Assembly: GCF_004217175.1 (NCBI RefSeq)
Contig: NZ_SHKI01000004.1
Location: 539,920-603,919 of the forward strand
Source: Leucobacter luti
GTDB lineage: Bacteria; Actinomycetota; Actinomycetes; Actinomycetales; Microbacteriaceae
Reading direction: 5' to 3'
Length of the DNA: 64,000 nucleotides
Shown here piece after piece: positions 1 through 9,116 of the stretch. How positions within the stretch are numbered: position 1 is the first letter of the stretch; each line of letters starts with the position of its first letter. Both the position numbers and the translations under genes were made by a program. The notes beneath the pieces are model-generated. The model did no database searches. It saw only the letters and a list, made by a program, of their open reading frames with translations, and was not told where the DNA came from.

Positions 1-246
1 GAGGGCGGTGAGACCGACGAACACGGCGAACACGAAGAACGTGGCGAACACGCGCTCGAACTTGCCCTGGAAATCGCCGATGAACAGCAGTGAGATCGAC
101 GCGACGGTGAGCGCGGCGAGCAGGATGATGCTGATCTTCAGGAAGGTGGAGAGCTGCCGCTGCGACCCTCCCCCCGAGGGCTCAGGGGAGTTCGCCTGCG
201 ACGCGGGTGCTGCGACGGGTTCGGGTGATGCACTGGGGGTACTCAT
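1..246 (-). CDS. Membrane protein, N-terminal fragment (cut by window edge)
   Basis: The reverse strand reads 82 codons from an ATG at 246 to the window edge. The first 30 residues are rich in Ser, Pro, Ala and Gly. They are followed by two hydrophobic stretches, one starting FLKISIILLAALTVASISLLF and one starting VFATFFVFAVFVGLTAL, which look like membrane helices. It is divergent from purL. The rest of the gene lies outside the window, so no function can be given. Confidence 0.6.
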   Translation of the reverse strand, partial: MSTPSASPEPVAAPASQANSPEPSGGGSQRQLSTFLKISIILLAALTVASISLLFIGDFQGKFERVFATFFVFAVFVGLTAL

Positions 247-421
247 GTAAGTAGTTTCTCGGGTTCCACTGAGAAACGCCAGAACGGGTCTTCGATCTGG
301 CGGATCTCCGCGCAATCTGCGGCGGGCCGCGGAGCGCTGGGAACGCCGTAGACTGTGTGGGTGAGCGCCGGTCGCTCGCGATCGTAGCCGCACCGCCCCC
401 GAGCCCACGGAGCACATCAGC

Positions 422-2746
422 GTGAGTGAAACCACCGCCCAGATCCACGTCCCGGATACCGTCGCAGACGCGATCGCGACGCCCGACAAAGAGCAGCCCT
501 ACGACGCGCTCGGCCTGAAGGCTGACGAGTACGCGCAGATCCGAGAGATCCTGGGCCGCCGCCCCACCTCGGGCGAGCTCGCCATGTACTCGGTCATGTG
601 GTCCGAGCACTGCTCGTACAAGTCGTCCAAGATCTACCTGCGCCAGTTCGGCCAGAAGGTCAACGACAAGATGAAGGAGCGCCTCCTCGTCGGAATGGGC
701 GAGAACGCCGGCGTCATCGACATCGGCGAGGGCTGGGCCGTGACGTTCAAGGTCGAGAGCCACAACCACCCGTCGTACATTGAGCCGTTCCAGGGCGCCG
801 CGACCGGCGTCGGCGGCATCATCCGCGACATCATTTCCATGGGCGCGCGCCCCGTCGCCGTCATGGATCAGCTCCGCTTCGGCGCGATCGACGATCCCGA
901 CACCGCCCGCGTGGTGCACGGGGTGGTCTCCGGCATCAGCTCGTACGCGAACTGCCTCGGCCTGCCAAACCTCGGCGGCGAGACCGTGTTCGACGCGGTC
1001 TACCAGCAGAACCCGCTCGTCAACGCGCTCGGCGTGGGCGTGCTGCGCCACGAGGACCTGCACCTCGCAAACGCCTCGGGCACCGGCAACAAGGTCGTGC
1101 TGTTCGGCGCCCGCACGGGCGGCGACGGCATCGGCGGCGCGTCGATCCTCGCCTCGGACAGCTTCAGCGAGGGTGGCCCCACGAAGCGCCCCGCCGTGCA
1201 GGTGGGCGATCCGTTCGCTGAGAAGGTGCTCATCGAGTGCTGCCTCGAGCTGTTCCGCGGCGACCTCGTCGAGGGCATCCAGGATCTCGGCGCTGCCGGC
1301 ATCTCCTGCGCCACCTCCGAGCTGGCGGCAAACGGCGACGGCGGCATGTTCATCGAGCTCGACAGCGTACTGCTGCGCGATCCGTCGCTCACCGCTGAGG
1401 AGATCCTCATGTCGGAGAGCCAGGAGCGCATGATGGCGATCGTCGCCCCCGAGAAGCTCGAGGCGTTCCTCGCGGTCACCGCGAAGTGGGACGTCGAGAC
1501 GAGCGTGCTCGGCGAGGTCACCGACACCGGCCGCCTGGTCATCAACTGGCGCGGCGAGGAGATCGTCAACGTGGATCCGTCCACCGTCGCCGTCGACGGC
1601 CCCGTGTACGAGCGCCCCGTCGCCTACCCGGCGTGGATCGACGCGCTGCAGGCCGCCGGCGTCACCGCCTCGGGCCTCGCGCGGCCCACGAGCGGCGACG
1701 ACCTCCGCGCGCAGATGATCGCGGTCGCCGCCTCCCCCAACCAGGCCGACGTGTCGTGGGTCACGAACCAGTACGACACGTACGTGCTCGGCAACACGGC
1801 GCTCTCGTTCCCCGACGGGGCCGGCATGATCCGCGTCGACGAGGAGAGCGGCCTCGGCGTCGCCATCTCGACGGACGCGAACGGCCGCTACAGCCAGCTC
1901 GACCCCTACGTGGGTTCGCAGCTCGCCCTCGCGGAGGCCTACCGCAACGTGGCCACCTCCGGCGCAGTGCCCACCGCCGTCACCGACTGCCTGAACTTCG
2001 GCAGCCCGGAGGATCCCGAGGTCATGTGGCAGTTCTCGCGCTCAGTCGAGGGCCTGTCGGACGCCTGTCTCGCGCTCGAGGTGCCCGTCACCGGCGGCAA
2101 CGTCTCCCTCTACAACCAGACGGGCGACACCCCCATCCACCCCACCCCCGTGGTCGGCGTGCTCGGCATCATCGACGACGTCGCGCGTCGCGTGCCGTCG
2201 GGCTGGCAGGACCAGGGCGAGCACCTGTATCTGCTCGGCGTCACCCGCGACGAGCTCGACGGCTCGGCCTGGGCTGAGACCGTTCACGAGCACCTCGGCG
2301 GGCGCCCGCCGGTGGCAGACCTCGCCGCCGAGCGCCGCCTCGCCGAGCTGCTGCACGCCGCTTCGCAGAACGGGCTGCTGTCCGGCGCGGTCGACCTCTC
2401 CGAGGGCGGCCTCGCGCAGGCGCTCACCGACGGCGCGCTGCGCTTCGGCGTGGGCGCACGGGTGTGGATCGACGAGATCATGTCGCGCGACGGTGTCGAC
2501 GCCGCCGCCGCGATGTTCTCGGAGTCGCAGGCGCGCGTGCTCGTCGCCGTGCCGCACGAGGAAGAGGTCAAGTTCCGCGGGCTGTGCTCCGGGCGCGATT
2601 TCCCCGTGCTCCGCATTGGCGTGACCGATGGCACCGGCGAGGCCGCCTCGATCGAGGTGCAGGATCGCTTCATGCTGCCGCTCGCCGAGCTGGGCGCCGC
2701 GTCGCGGGCCACCCTGCCGGAGCGCTTCGGGGCGGTCATCGGCTAG
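422..2746 (+). CDS. purL: Phosphoribosylformylglycinamidine synthase subunit PurL
   Basis: This 774-residue protein is the small-type PurL, the ATP-dependent synthetase subunit that converts FGAR to FGAM in cytosolic purine synthesis, using ammonia passed from PurQ. It has the expected length and motifs: [12 protein letters not shown] near residue 60, ESHNHPS near 115, and the duplicated AIRS-like domains (second half rich in GGNVS- and LSEGGL-type motifs). The start is a GTG at 422. purS and purQ are not adjacent in the window, so the other subunits must be encoded elsewhere. A strong hairpin follows 63 bases after the stop. Confidence 0.96.
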   Translation: MSETTAQIHVPDTVADAIATPDKEQPYDALGLKADEYAQIREILGRRPTSGELAMYSVMWSEHCSYKSSKIYLRQFGQKVNDKMKERLLVGMGENAGVIDIGEGWAVTFKVESHNHPSYIEPFQGAATGVGGIIRDIISMGARPVAVMDQLRFGAIDDPDTARVVHGVVSGISSYANCLGLPNLGGETVFDAVYQQNPLVNALGVGVLRHEDLHLANASGTGNKVVLFGARTGGDGIGGASILASDSFSEGGPTKRPAVQVGDPFAEKVLIECCLELFRGDLVEGIQDLGAAGISCATSELAANGDGGMFIELDSVLLRDPSLTAEEILMSESQERMMAIVAPEKLEAFLAVTAKWDVETSVLGEVTDTGRLVINWRGEEIVNVDPSTVAVDGPVYERPVAYPAWIDALQAAGVTASGLARPTSGDDLRAQMIAVAASPNQADVSWVTNQYDTYVLGNTALSFPDGAGMIRVDEESGLGVAISTDANGRYSQLDPYVGSQLALAEAYRNVATSGAVPTAVTDCLNFGSPEDPEVMWQFSRSVEGLSDACLALEVPVTGGNVSLYNQTGDTPIHPTPVVGVLGIIDDVARRVPSGWQDQGEHLYLLGVTRDELDGSAWAETVHEHLGGRPPVADLAAERRLAELLHAASQNGLLSGAVDLSEGGLAQALTDGALRFGVGARVWIDEIMSRDGVDAAAAMFSESQARVLVAVPHEEEVKFRGLCSGRDFPVLRIGVTDGTGEAASIEVQDRFMLPLAELGAASRATLPERFGAVIG

Positions 2747-2809
2747 TTGTTGGTGCCCGCGGTGCGGGGTGCGGGGTGCTTTGCGCCTAGCGCGCCCGTG
2801 ACGCGTTGA

Positions 2810-2845
2810 GCGGCCGGGGAGGAACACAGGTTCCTCCCCGGCCGC
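2810..2845 (+). terminator. Strong hairpin, probable purL terminator
   Basis: A perfect 16-bp stem starting GCGGCCGGGG with a 4-base ACAG loop lies downstream of purL. Only TT follows, so it is a GC-stem terminator of the U-poor type common in actinobacteria. Confidence 0.75.
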
Positions 2846-2892
2846 TTGCGTCTGCGCTGACCCGCCCTGCGGCCTGTCTTGCTCTGCCCCGC

Positions 2893-3314
2893 GCCGAGTG
2901 TAGGCAAACTCCCCCTTCCACGTCCCCGAAGGGCGCATCTGCCTCCACTCGACCACGCCCCGCCCCGCCCCGCCCTGCCCTGCCCCGCCCCGCCCCGCCC
3001 CGCCCAAGCCTCACCCCCTCAAACCCGCACCACCCCGCCGAGTGTAGGCAAACTCCCCCCTCCACGGCCCCGAAGAGCGCGTCTGGCTCCACTCGCCCGC
3101 GCCCCGCTTCCCGAATCAAGATGCTCCGCTCGCACATCGAAGTGAGGGCAAGGGAAGGCGGAGCCGACCGCGGCAGCCGCGCTCCGACCCCGCACCCTGC
3201 GCCCCATTCCCCGCGCCCGAACCCGCGTCCCGCCTAGTGAGCCCCGCACTCTTTTGCCGAGTGTAGGCAAACTCCCCCTTCCCCGCCCCAGAAGGGCGCA
3301 CATGGCTCCACTCG
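2893..3314. repeat. Three copies of a 59-bp intergenic repeat
   Basis: Copies lie at 2893-2951, 3037-3095 and 3256-3314. All are exactly 59 bp and nearly identical. Each begins GCCGAGTGTAGGCAAACTCC and ends with CACTCG, giving a terminal inverted repeat CGAGTG/CACTCG, with a small inner CCC-TTC-GGG type hairpin. They are separated by low-complexity C-rich DNA. The stretch 2747-3554 holds no convincing gene; open frames there follow the repeats. Confidence 0.85.
2956..3005. repeat. (CCCCG)n simple repeat
   Basis: About ten tandem CGCCC/TGCCC pentamers between the first two 59-bp repeats. A second Pro/Ala-coding-like, CCCAGGCGCC-rich low-complexity patch follows at about 3340-3412. Confidence 0.85.
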
Positions 3315-3554
3315 CCCGCCCTCCACTTGCCCGCACTCGACTCGCCCAGGCTCCACAGCCCAGGCGCCGCCCCGGCTCCGCAGCCCAGGCGCCGCCCAGG
3401 CGCCACAGCCCACGCTGCGCACAGCGCCGAACGCAGCGCTGTTCCCTACTCCGAGTTCCTTCCACACCCCCGAGCTCGAGTCAGTGCTCGGCGTCTTATC
3501 CACAGAAGCTGTATTGCCGAGCCGCGGGCCCCCGCGGCCACGCAGACTCGAAGC

Positions 3555-4628
3555 ATGCCTACACGACTCACCCCAATCCCACCCTCGCTGCGCGGCAGCC
3601 CGTTCTCTGTTTCGCGCGGACGCGCCGCCGGACTCTCGCCTAAGGCGCTCGCACATCCCCGGTTCGAGCGCCCGTTCCACGGAATCCGGATCCCGCCCAC
3701 TGCACCCGCGCAACACAGACCAGAGCGCAACCCATTCCTCCAACGCAGCGTCCGCTCAGAGGCGCTCGCGGCGGCTCGGGCGTTCGCGCCACGGCTGCGG
3801 CCAGGCGAGGCGTTCAGCCACACGACCGCCCTGCTGCTCCACGGCTGCCCGGTTCGCGTGCCGCTTCCGCCGAGGCCACACGTCACCATTCCTTTGCCCA
3901 GCGCGCCTGCTCGGGCAGCTGGCGTACTCGGACACCGCAGCTCGCGCCCGGCTGCCACCAAGATCCTCACGGAGCTTGGAGCGCCGGTGGTCTCACCAGT
4001 ACAGGCGTTCTTGCAGTCGGCAGCGCTCCTCCCATTTCGGGAGCTCGTGGTCGCCGCCGACCACCTCATACTCGGCGAACGCGCCCTGGGGATCCAGGTG
4101 CCAGACGACCCGGTCTCGGTCAGCCACGCCTCACGCGAACCCTCGCGGCTCACGCTCGCAGAGCTGCAGGCGGCCGCGCGTGGGTCCCGCACCCGCGGAG
4201 TGCAGCGTGCGCGGGCCGCGCTCTTGGTCGCGCGGTGCGGGGCAGAGTCACGGATGGAGACGCTGCTCCGGCTCGTACTCATCGCCTACGGGCTCGACGT
4301 GTTTGAGCTCCAGGTCGACGTGGTCGACAGCGTCGGGCGGTGGATCGGGCGGTTCGACATGGTGGACCACCAGCGCAAACTCATCGTCGAGTACGACGGT
4401 GAGCATCACCGCACGAGCGATTCGCAGTATCGGCGCGACGCGGTGCGGCTTGACGCCGCGCGCGACACGGGCTTCCGTGTGCTCCGTTTTCTCCGCGACG
4501 ACGTGATCGCAACGCCCCGTGCAACGGCTCGACGCGTGGCGTCGGCGCTGGGCATGCCGCTCCGGCCGCCGGGCAACCCGCTGGCGCGCTACCTCTCAGA
4601 ACGCGACCCCAGGAAGGGAGCACAGTGA
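3555..4628 (+). CDS. DUF559-type (restriction endonuclease-like fold) protein
   Basis: The 357-residue protein is taken from the ATG at 3555, because upstream codons run into the repeat-rich spacer. Its C-terminal third carries the DUF559/VSR-like nuclease-fold signature: an RMETLLRL helix, then GRFDMVDHQRKLIVEYDGEHH, then a D-x2-R helix and a FRVLRFLRDD strand. The Asp of RFDMVD and the Glu of VEYDGEHH are the likely metal ligands. The N-terminal two thirds resemble the Arg-rich, AbiEi-like front half seen in many Microbacteriaceae homologues. Function is unknown in this family; a role as a nuclease or toxin partner is inference. Confidence 0.75.
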   Translation: MPTRLTPIPPSLRGSPFSVSRGRAAGLSPKALAHPRFERPFHGIRIPPTAPAQHRPERNPFLQRSVRSEALAAARAFAPRLRPGEAFSHTTALLLHGCPVRVPLPPRPHVTIPLPSAPARAAGVLGHRSSRPAATKILTELGAPVVSPVQAFLQSAALLPFRELVVAADHLILGERALGIQVPDDPVSVSHASREPSRLTLAELQAAARGSRTRGVQRARAALLVARCGAESRMETLLRLVLIAYGLDVFELQVDVVDSVGRWIGRFDMVDHQRKLIVEYDGEHHRTSDSQYRRDAVRLDAARDTGFRVLRFLRDDVIATPRATARRVASALGMPLRPPGNPLARYLSERDPRKGAQ

Positions 4629-4707
4629 TGAAGCCGTCCGAGTCCTGAGAGACCAATGGCGGTCGGGGTCCCCCGTGTCCAAGGGCCTGTTCCGCCGGGA
4701 ATGAGCG

Positions 4708-5526
4708 CTACGCCCCTGCGAGTTCCGCGAGGATCCCGTCTGAGAACACCGGCCAGGCTTCTGCCGCCCAGGCGCCGAAATCGCGATCAGTGAGCGTCAC
4801 GCACGCAGCACCCGCAGCAGGGTCCACCCAGATGAACGTGCCCGACTGACCAAAGTGCCCAAAGGTCTCGGGGCTGTTGTGAGAGCCCGTCCAGTGCGGG
4901 GACTTGCCGTCGCGGATCTCGAAGCCAAGGCCCCAGTCGTTCGGATCCTGCCGCCCGAAGCCGGGCAGTACCCCGTCGAGACCCGGGAAGGCAACGCGAG
5001 TCGCCTCTGCGATGGTGTCCGGGTGCAGCAGGCGCGGCGCTTGCAGCTCCGCCACGAACCTCGACAGATCGGCCACCGTGGAGACCCCGCCCGCGGCGGG
5101 CGGCCCGTCCAGGCGAGTCGAGCTCATACCGAGAGGCTCAAGAATGCCCTCGCGAAGGTAGTCCTCGAATTGCATACCTGCCCGCTCGGTGAAGGTCTCG
5201 GCGAGCACGTTGATGCCGAGGTTCGAGTACACGCGGCGGCGGCCCGGGCGGGCGCGAATGAGGTCTTGGGAGAAGTCGAGCCCCGAGGCGTGCGCGAGCA
5301 GGTGGCGCACGGTGGAGCCCTCGGGCCCGGCGGGGTCGTCGAGCTCGAGGGCACCCTCCTCGACGGCGAGCAGGATCGCCGTGGCGCTGAGCAGTTTCGT
5401 GACCGAGGCGAGTGGGAACTCGCGGTCCTGCGGGCCGTGCTGCCCAAGGACGCGGCCGTCCCGGGCGACGACCGCCGTCGCCGCGTGGTCCACTGGCCAG
5501 GTATCGATCGCGCTCAGACTTTCCAT
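4708..5526 (-). CDS. Serine hydrolase, class C beta-lactamase family
   Basis: The 272-residue protein has the penicillin-binding/beta-lactamase fold motifs: SVTK near residue 39 (nucleophile Ser and Lys) and YSN near 100, plus a GHFGQSG motif toward the C-terminus. HLLAHASGLDF is typical of the class C/esterase EstB-like group. No signal peptide is visible, so it is probably cytosolic and may act on D-amino-acid peptides or esters. The substrate cannot be read from the sequence. It ends close to a convergent gene and starts 10 bases before the next stop. Confidence 0.85.
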   Translation of the reverse strand: MESLSAIDTWPVDHAATAVVARDGRVLGQHGPQDREFPLASVTKLLSATAILLAVEEGALELDDPAGPEGSTVRHLLAHASGLDFSQDLIRARPGRRRVYSNLGINVLAETFTERAGMQFEDYLREGILEPLGMSSTRLDGPPAAGGVSTVADLSRFVAELQAPRLLHPDTIAEATRVAFPGLDGVLPGFGRQDPNDWGLGFEIRDGKSPHWTGSHNSPETFGHFGQSGTFIWVDPAAGAACVTLTDRDFGAWAAEAWPVFSDGILAELAGA

Positions 5527-5535
5527 TCCTCCACG

Positions 5536-6615
5536 CTACCCGGCTTTCGCTGGCATCTCTCCGAAGGCACCGGTGAGCGCGGCGGCCGCGCGGCGTTCGC
5601 GCACACCGCCCAGCGCGTACGCGCACACCCCGATCAGCGCCCACCCGGCGAGCACCAGCGCGGGGCCCCAGGCCGTCGCGGCGTCAAAGAACCCCACGTT
5701 GCGCAACAAGGCCCCGGTGGCCCCCGGCGGGAGGAACTGCCCGATGTCGCCCCACGGCACGGGGAGCAGTTCGCGCGGGGTCGTGAGGCCGGAGAGTGGG
5801 TTGCCGAGCAGGATGAGGATTAGTGCGGCAATCGTGATGCCCAGGCCCTTGAGGAGGCGTTGGAGGCCGAGCACCAGGAGGCTCGTCGCCGCGATACCGA
5901 GCATCCCCGCTGCGGCGAGGGCCGGGTAGTGCGCGTCGAAGGTGCCCAACCAGAACCTCAGCACGGCCACCATTGCGGCTCCGCCGAGCACCGCGAACCC
6001 GAGGGCAGCGATCACGCGGCGCGAGGAGCCCCGCACCGTGGCGATGATCCCGACCGCAGCGATCCACCCGCCAAGTGCAATCGGTAGGGCTCCGGCGCTC
6101 AGGCCGATCCCGCGCGGGTCGTCCTCGGTGAAGGGGAGCGGGTCGGTGACGGTGACCGGCAGCCCTGCGGCATCTCCGATGCGCTGGCTGGTCTCGGTAA
6201 CGAGCGCGGCGATCGTGGGCCCGGCCGCGGACGGCGCGAGCGCGGTCAACCCGTCTGCGCCCACCGCGAGCGCGCCGACGACCTCGCGCTCGCGGATCAT
6301 GCGGAGCGCCTCCGACAGGTCCTCCGCCGAGGTCCACGCGATGGCGCCGGGCGCGGCGTCTTCCGCGGCGGCCTCCAACTGCGCGGCGACCGCGTCCGGT
6401 GCTACGAGGGCGACCGGCACGTCCGTCGGCTCGGCGCGCAGCCCGGGCAGCGCAAATGCGACGAGAAAGGCGATAAGGATCAGCCCGAGGAGCACGATCA
6501 CCCCGAGTATCCGCACGAACGACGAGGGTTCAGGTCGCTTGTCCCGACCACTCGGCCCGCTGTGAGCCGCGTGGGTGACTGGTCCGGTGTGTGTGGTGCT
6601 CTGGCGGTCGGCCAT
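5536..6615 (-). CDS. ABC-2-type/YhgE-like integral membrane protein
   Basis: The 359-residue protein starts at ATG 6615, preceded by AAAGGAAG. It has one N-terminal membrane helix (about residues 33-55), a 150-residue extracytoplasmic domain and a cluster of five to six helices from about residue 190. That topology is typical of YhgE/Pip or ABC-2 permease-like exporters. No ATPase is adjacent. It is divergent from a TetR regulator, and a perfect inverted repeat lies in the shared promoter region, so TetR probably represses it. A role in efflux or resistance is inferred from this arrangement only. Confidence 0.7.
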   Translation of the reverse strand: MADRQSTTHTGPVTHAAHSGPSGRDKRPEPSSFVRILGVIVLLGLILIAFLVAFALPGLRAEPTDVPVALVAPDAVAAQLEAAAEDAAPGAIAWTSAEDLSEALRMIREREVVGALAVGADGLTALAPSAAGPTIAALVTETSQRIGDAAGLPVTVTDPLPFTEDDPRGIGLSAGALPIALGGWIAAVGIIATVRGSSRRVIAALGFAVLGGAAMVAVLRFWLGTFDAHYPALAAAGMLGIAATSLLVLGLQRLLKGLGITIAALILILLGNPLSGLTTPRELLPVPWGDIGQFLPPGATGALLRNVGFFDAATAWGPALVLAGWALIGVCAYALGGVRERRAAAALTGAFGEMPAKAG

Positions 6616-6661
6616 GACAGCTTCCTTTCGCGGATGGGGGCTGTGTGCAGCCCTCTCGAGA

Positions 6662-6684
6662 ATAAGATACGCGCCGTATCTTAT
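6662..6684. promoter_or_regulatory. TetR operator candidate
   Basis: Perfect inverted repeat ATAAGATAC-N5-GTATCTTAT in the gap between the divergent membrane protein gene and tetR. It is the only such palindrome in the spacer and sits where both promoters must lie. Confidence 0.75.
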
Positions 6685-6736
6685 CCGCGGACAACGGTAA
6701 CATGATCTGGCATAGCCCGCGACCGAGAGGACCGCC

Positions 6737-7342
6737 GTGCCCCCCACTGCGCCCAGCCGCCGCCGCAACGAGGAACTCCTCAGCGCGATCCACGAGGCCA
6801 CCCTCGCGGAGCTTGCCGAGCGCGGTTTCTCCGGGGTCACGTTCGAGGGGGTTGCGCGCCGCGCGCGCACGAGCAAGCCGGTGCTCTACCGTCGGTACCC
6901 GTCACGGGCAGAGCTCGTGCTCGCCGCGGTACACGCCCGCGAGCCACTCCCCGTGCTCGACGCACCAACCGGCGAGCTGCGCGCAGACCTCCTCAGCCTG
7001 TTCTCCGCGCACGAGGCCCGCTACCATCGCCTCGGCGCCGGGGTGATTCGCGGTCTTCTCGCGGAGCTGCCGCAGGAGCGTGCAAACGAGACACTCGCGG
7101 CAGGCTCGATCCTCACGCACACGACGCTGCGCGCGCTCGTCGCGCAGGCGCGCGCCGATGGGAAACTCGGACCCCGCGAGGTCCCCGACGCCGTCCTTGA
7201 CACGCCGATCGCGCTCCTGCGCCACGAGTTCCTCATGCTGGGTCGGGTCCCGTCGCGCGCGCAGGTCGAGGAGATCCTCGACCTGATCTACTTGCCGCTG
7301 TTGCGACTCCATTCAGGGGCCGCGGCACCGTCCGGCCGGTAG
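6737..7342 (+). CDS. TetR/AcrR-family repressor
   Basis: The 201-residue protein starts at GTG 6737. The N-terminal HTH is clear (residues about 10-55: AIHEATLAELAERGFSGVTF then SKPVLYRRYPSRAEL), followed by a ligand-binding domain of TetR_C type. It is divergent from the membrane protein at 5536-6615 and separated from it by a 9-bp palindrome, the expected repressor/efflux arrangement. Its last 55 bases overlap the 3' end of the convergent siderophore ABC ATPase gene. Confidence 0.9.
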   Translation: MPPTAPSRRRNEELLSAIHEATLAELAERGFSGVTFEGVARRARTSKPVLYRRYPSRAELVLAAVHAREPLPVLDAPTGELRADLLSLFSAHEARYHRLGAGVIRGLLAELPQERANETLAAGSILTHTTLRALVAQARADGKLGPREVPDAVLDTPIALLRHEFLMLGRVPSRAQVEEILDLIYLPLLRLHSGAAAPSGR

Positions 7343-8091
7343 TACACGGCCACGCGCCGGCCGGCGTGCTCAAGCACCTCGACCGGCGTCTCGAAGACCC
7401 GCTCAAGCACCTCCGGGGTGATGATCTCATCAGGGGTACCTGAAGCGACCACGCGTCCGTCGGCAAGCGCGACGATGCGGTCCGCGTACGCCGCCGCGAA
7501 GTTCACGTCGTGAATCACCAGGATGACAGTTTTTCCGAGCGCGTCCGCGGCGGCGCGCACCTGCCCCATCATGCCGACCGCGTGCCGCATGTCGAGGCCC
7601 GTGAGCGGTTCGTCGAGCAGCACGTAGTCGGTGTCCTGCGCGAGCACCATTGCCACGAACGCGCGCTGGCGTTGGCCGCCCGAGAGCTCGTCGATGAACC
7701 GCTCCTCCATGCCGGCGAGGTTGAGGAACGCGATTGCGGCGTGGATCGCGCGCTGGTCGGTCTCTGTGAGACGCCCCCCGGAGTGCGGGAACCGCCCAAA
7801 GGTGACCAGCTGACGCACCGTGAGGCGCGCCATGAAGTGGTTCTCCTGCTTCAGGATCGAGACCACGCGGGCGAGTTCGCGCGACTTCGCCGTGCGCACG
7901 TCGAGCCCGCCAACGGTCACGTGCCCGCTGTCCGCTTCGAGTAGCCGGCCGATGATCGTGAGCATCGTCGACTTCCCGGCCCCGTTCGGGCCGATCAGCG
8001 CGGTCACGCCGCCCCGCTCGATCGCCAGGTCGATGGGGCCGAGGACGCGGGTGCCGGCGTAGTGTTTTTCGACGCCGCTCAGTTCGATCAA
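7288..8091 (-). CDS. Iron-siderophore ABC transporter ATP-binding protein
   Basis: This 267-residue ATPase belongs to the FepC/FecE group. It shows Walker A GPNGAGKST near residue 35, the signature LSGGQRQR near 138, Walker B YVLLDEP near 158 and the H-loop VIHD near 192. It is the last gene of a four-gene importer operon read leftward and overlaps the upstream permease gene by 4 bases (ATGA). The 3' end overlaps the convergent tetR gene by 55 bases. Confidence 0.93.
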   Translation of the reverse strand: MIELSGVEKHYAGTRVLGPIDLAIERGGVTALIGPNGAGKSTMLTIIGRLLEADSGHVTVGGLDVRTAKSRELARVVSILKQENHFMARLTVRQLVTFGRFPHSGGRLTETDQRAIHAAIAFLNLAGMEERFIDELSGGQRQRAFVAMVLAQDTDYVLLDEPLTGLDMRHAVGMMGQVRAAADALGKTVILVIHDVNFAAAYADRIVALADGRVVASGTPDEIITPEVLERVFETPVEVLEHAGRRVAVYYRPDGAAAPEWSRNSGK

Positions 8092-9116
8092 CGCATGCCC
8101 TTTCGGAGGAGAACGATCAGGAACAGGATCCCGCCGATGAATTCAATGATGACCGTGACCAGGCCGGCCGCGGCGAAGACGTGCTTCAGAATGAACGTGG
8201 CCCCGAGCAGCGCCACCAGTCCGATCCCGATCGCGAGCGGAAGGATCTCCGCGTGCGTGTCGCCGCGGGCAAACTGGTAGGCGAGTGTGGCGACCAGGAA
8301 CCCGTAGAACGTCATCGGGCCGACCATCGTGGCCGAGACCGAGACCAGCACGGCGACGAGCACGAGGGTCGTGACCACCTCCCGCCGGTAGTTCACGCCC
8401 AGCCCCACGGCGACGTCGCGCCCGAGCGCGACCACGTCGTACGTGCGGCGCCGAATCCACACGTAGATCACGATCGCCGCGACGATCCCGGCGGCGATCG
8501 GCAGGTAGTCGGTGTTCCCCTTGCCAATGCTGCCGAAGAGTCGGGCGGAGAGGACGTCGAACTCGCTGGGGGTGAGGAGGCGCTGCATGAACGTGGAGAC
8601 CGAGCCGAAGCCCAGTCCGAGAACGACACCGACGAGCAGGAGGAGGTGCAGGTTGGCGCGCGGGCCGGAGAAGAGCCAGCCGTAGAGCAGCGTTGCGAAG
8701 AGCACCATGAGGGCGCTCTGCGCGAGGATCTTGGGGATCCCCTCGAGCCCCGCCGCCGCGGTGCCGAACACGAACACGAGCGCGGTCTGCGTAAGCACGT
8801 AGAGCGCGTCGAACCCGAGGATCGACGGGGTGAGGATGCGGTTTGAGGTGGCGGTGTGGAAGAGCACGGTGGCGACGGCCTGGCTCACGGCGACGAGCGC
8901 GATCGTGCCGACCGATGCGAGGCGGCTCTGCACAATCGTCACGAAGCCGGCGCTGCCGATCGGGGCCGGGTTCTGGTAGGTGAGGATCAGCACCGCGAGC
9001 ACGAGGGCCGCCGCGGCGACCGCGAGCAGCGGGAACGCGCGCCGCCAGCGGGAGGCGCTCGCTGTGGGCGGCTCGGGCGCCGCGCCGAGGTCCGCGAGAC
9101 GCACGATACTAGCCAC
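8088..9116 (-). CDS. FecCD-type siderophore permease 2
   Basis: The 342-residue polytopic membrane protein of the BtuC/FecCD family begins with an N-terminal tail of about 25 residues and has nine or ten predicted helices. The sequence GSVSTFMQRLLTPSEFDVLSARLFGSIG is the usual substrate-channel loop region of the YclO/CeuC group. It overlaps the other permease by 8 bases and the ATPase by 4, so the operon is translationally coupled. Confidence 0.92.
   Translation of the reverse strand: MASIVRLADLGAAPEPPTASASRWRRAFPLLAVAAAALVLAVLILTYQNPAPIGSAGFVTIVQSRLASVGTIALVAVSQAVATVLFHTATSNRILTPSILGFDALYVLTQTALVFVFGTAAAGLEGIPKILAQSALMVLFATLLYGWLFSGPRANLHLLLLVGVVLGLGFGSVSTFMQRLLTPSEFDVLSARLFGSIGKGNTDYLPIAAGIVAAIVIYVWIRRRTYDVVALGRDVAVGLGVNYRREVVTTLVLVAVLVSVSATMVGPMTFYGFLVATLAYQFARGDTHAEILPLAIGIGLVALLGATFILKHVFAAAGLVTVIIEFIGGILFLIVLLRKGMR

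Noticed and set aside
182..3007. Long antisense frames over purL and other GC-rich genes
   Set aside because: They are shadows produced by high third-position GC; their proteins show no family features.
3496..3504. Perfect DnaA box TTATCCACA
   Set aside because: Single copy without other boxes or an origin context; about what chance allows.
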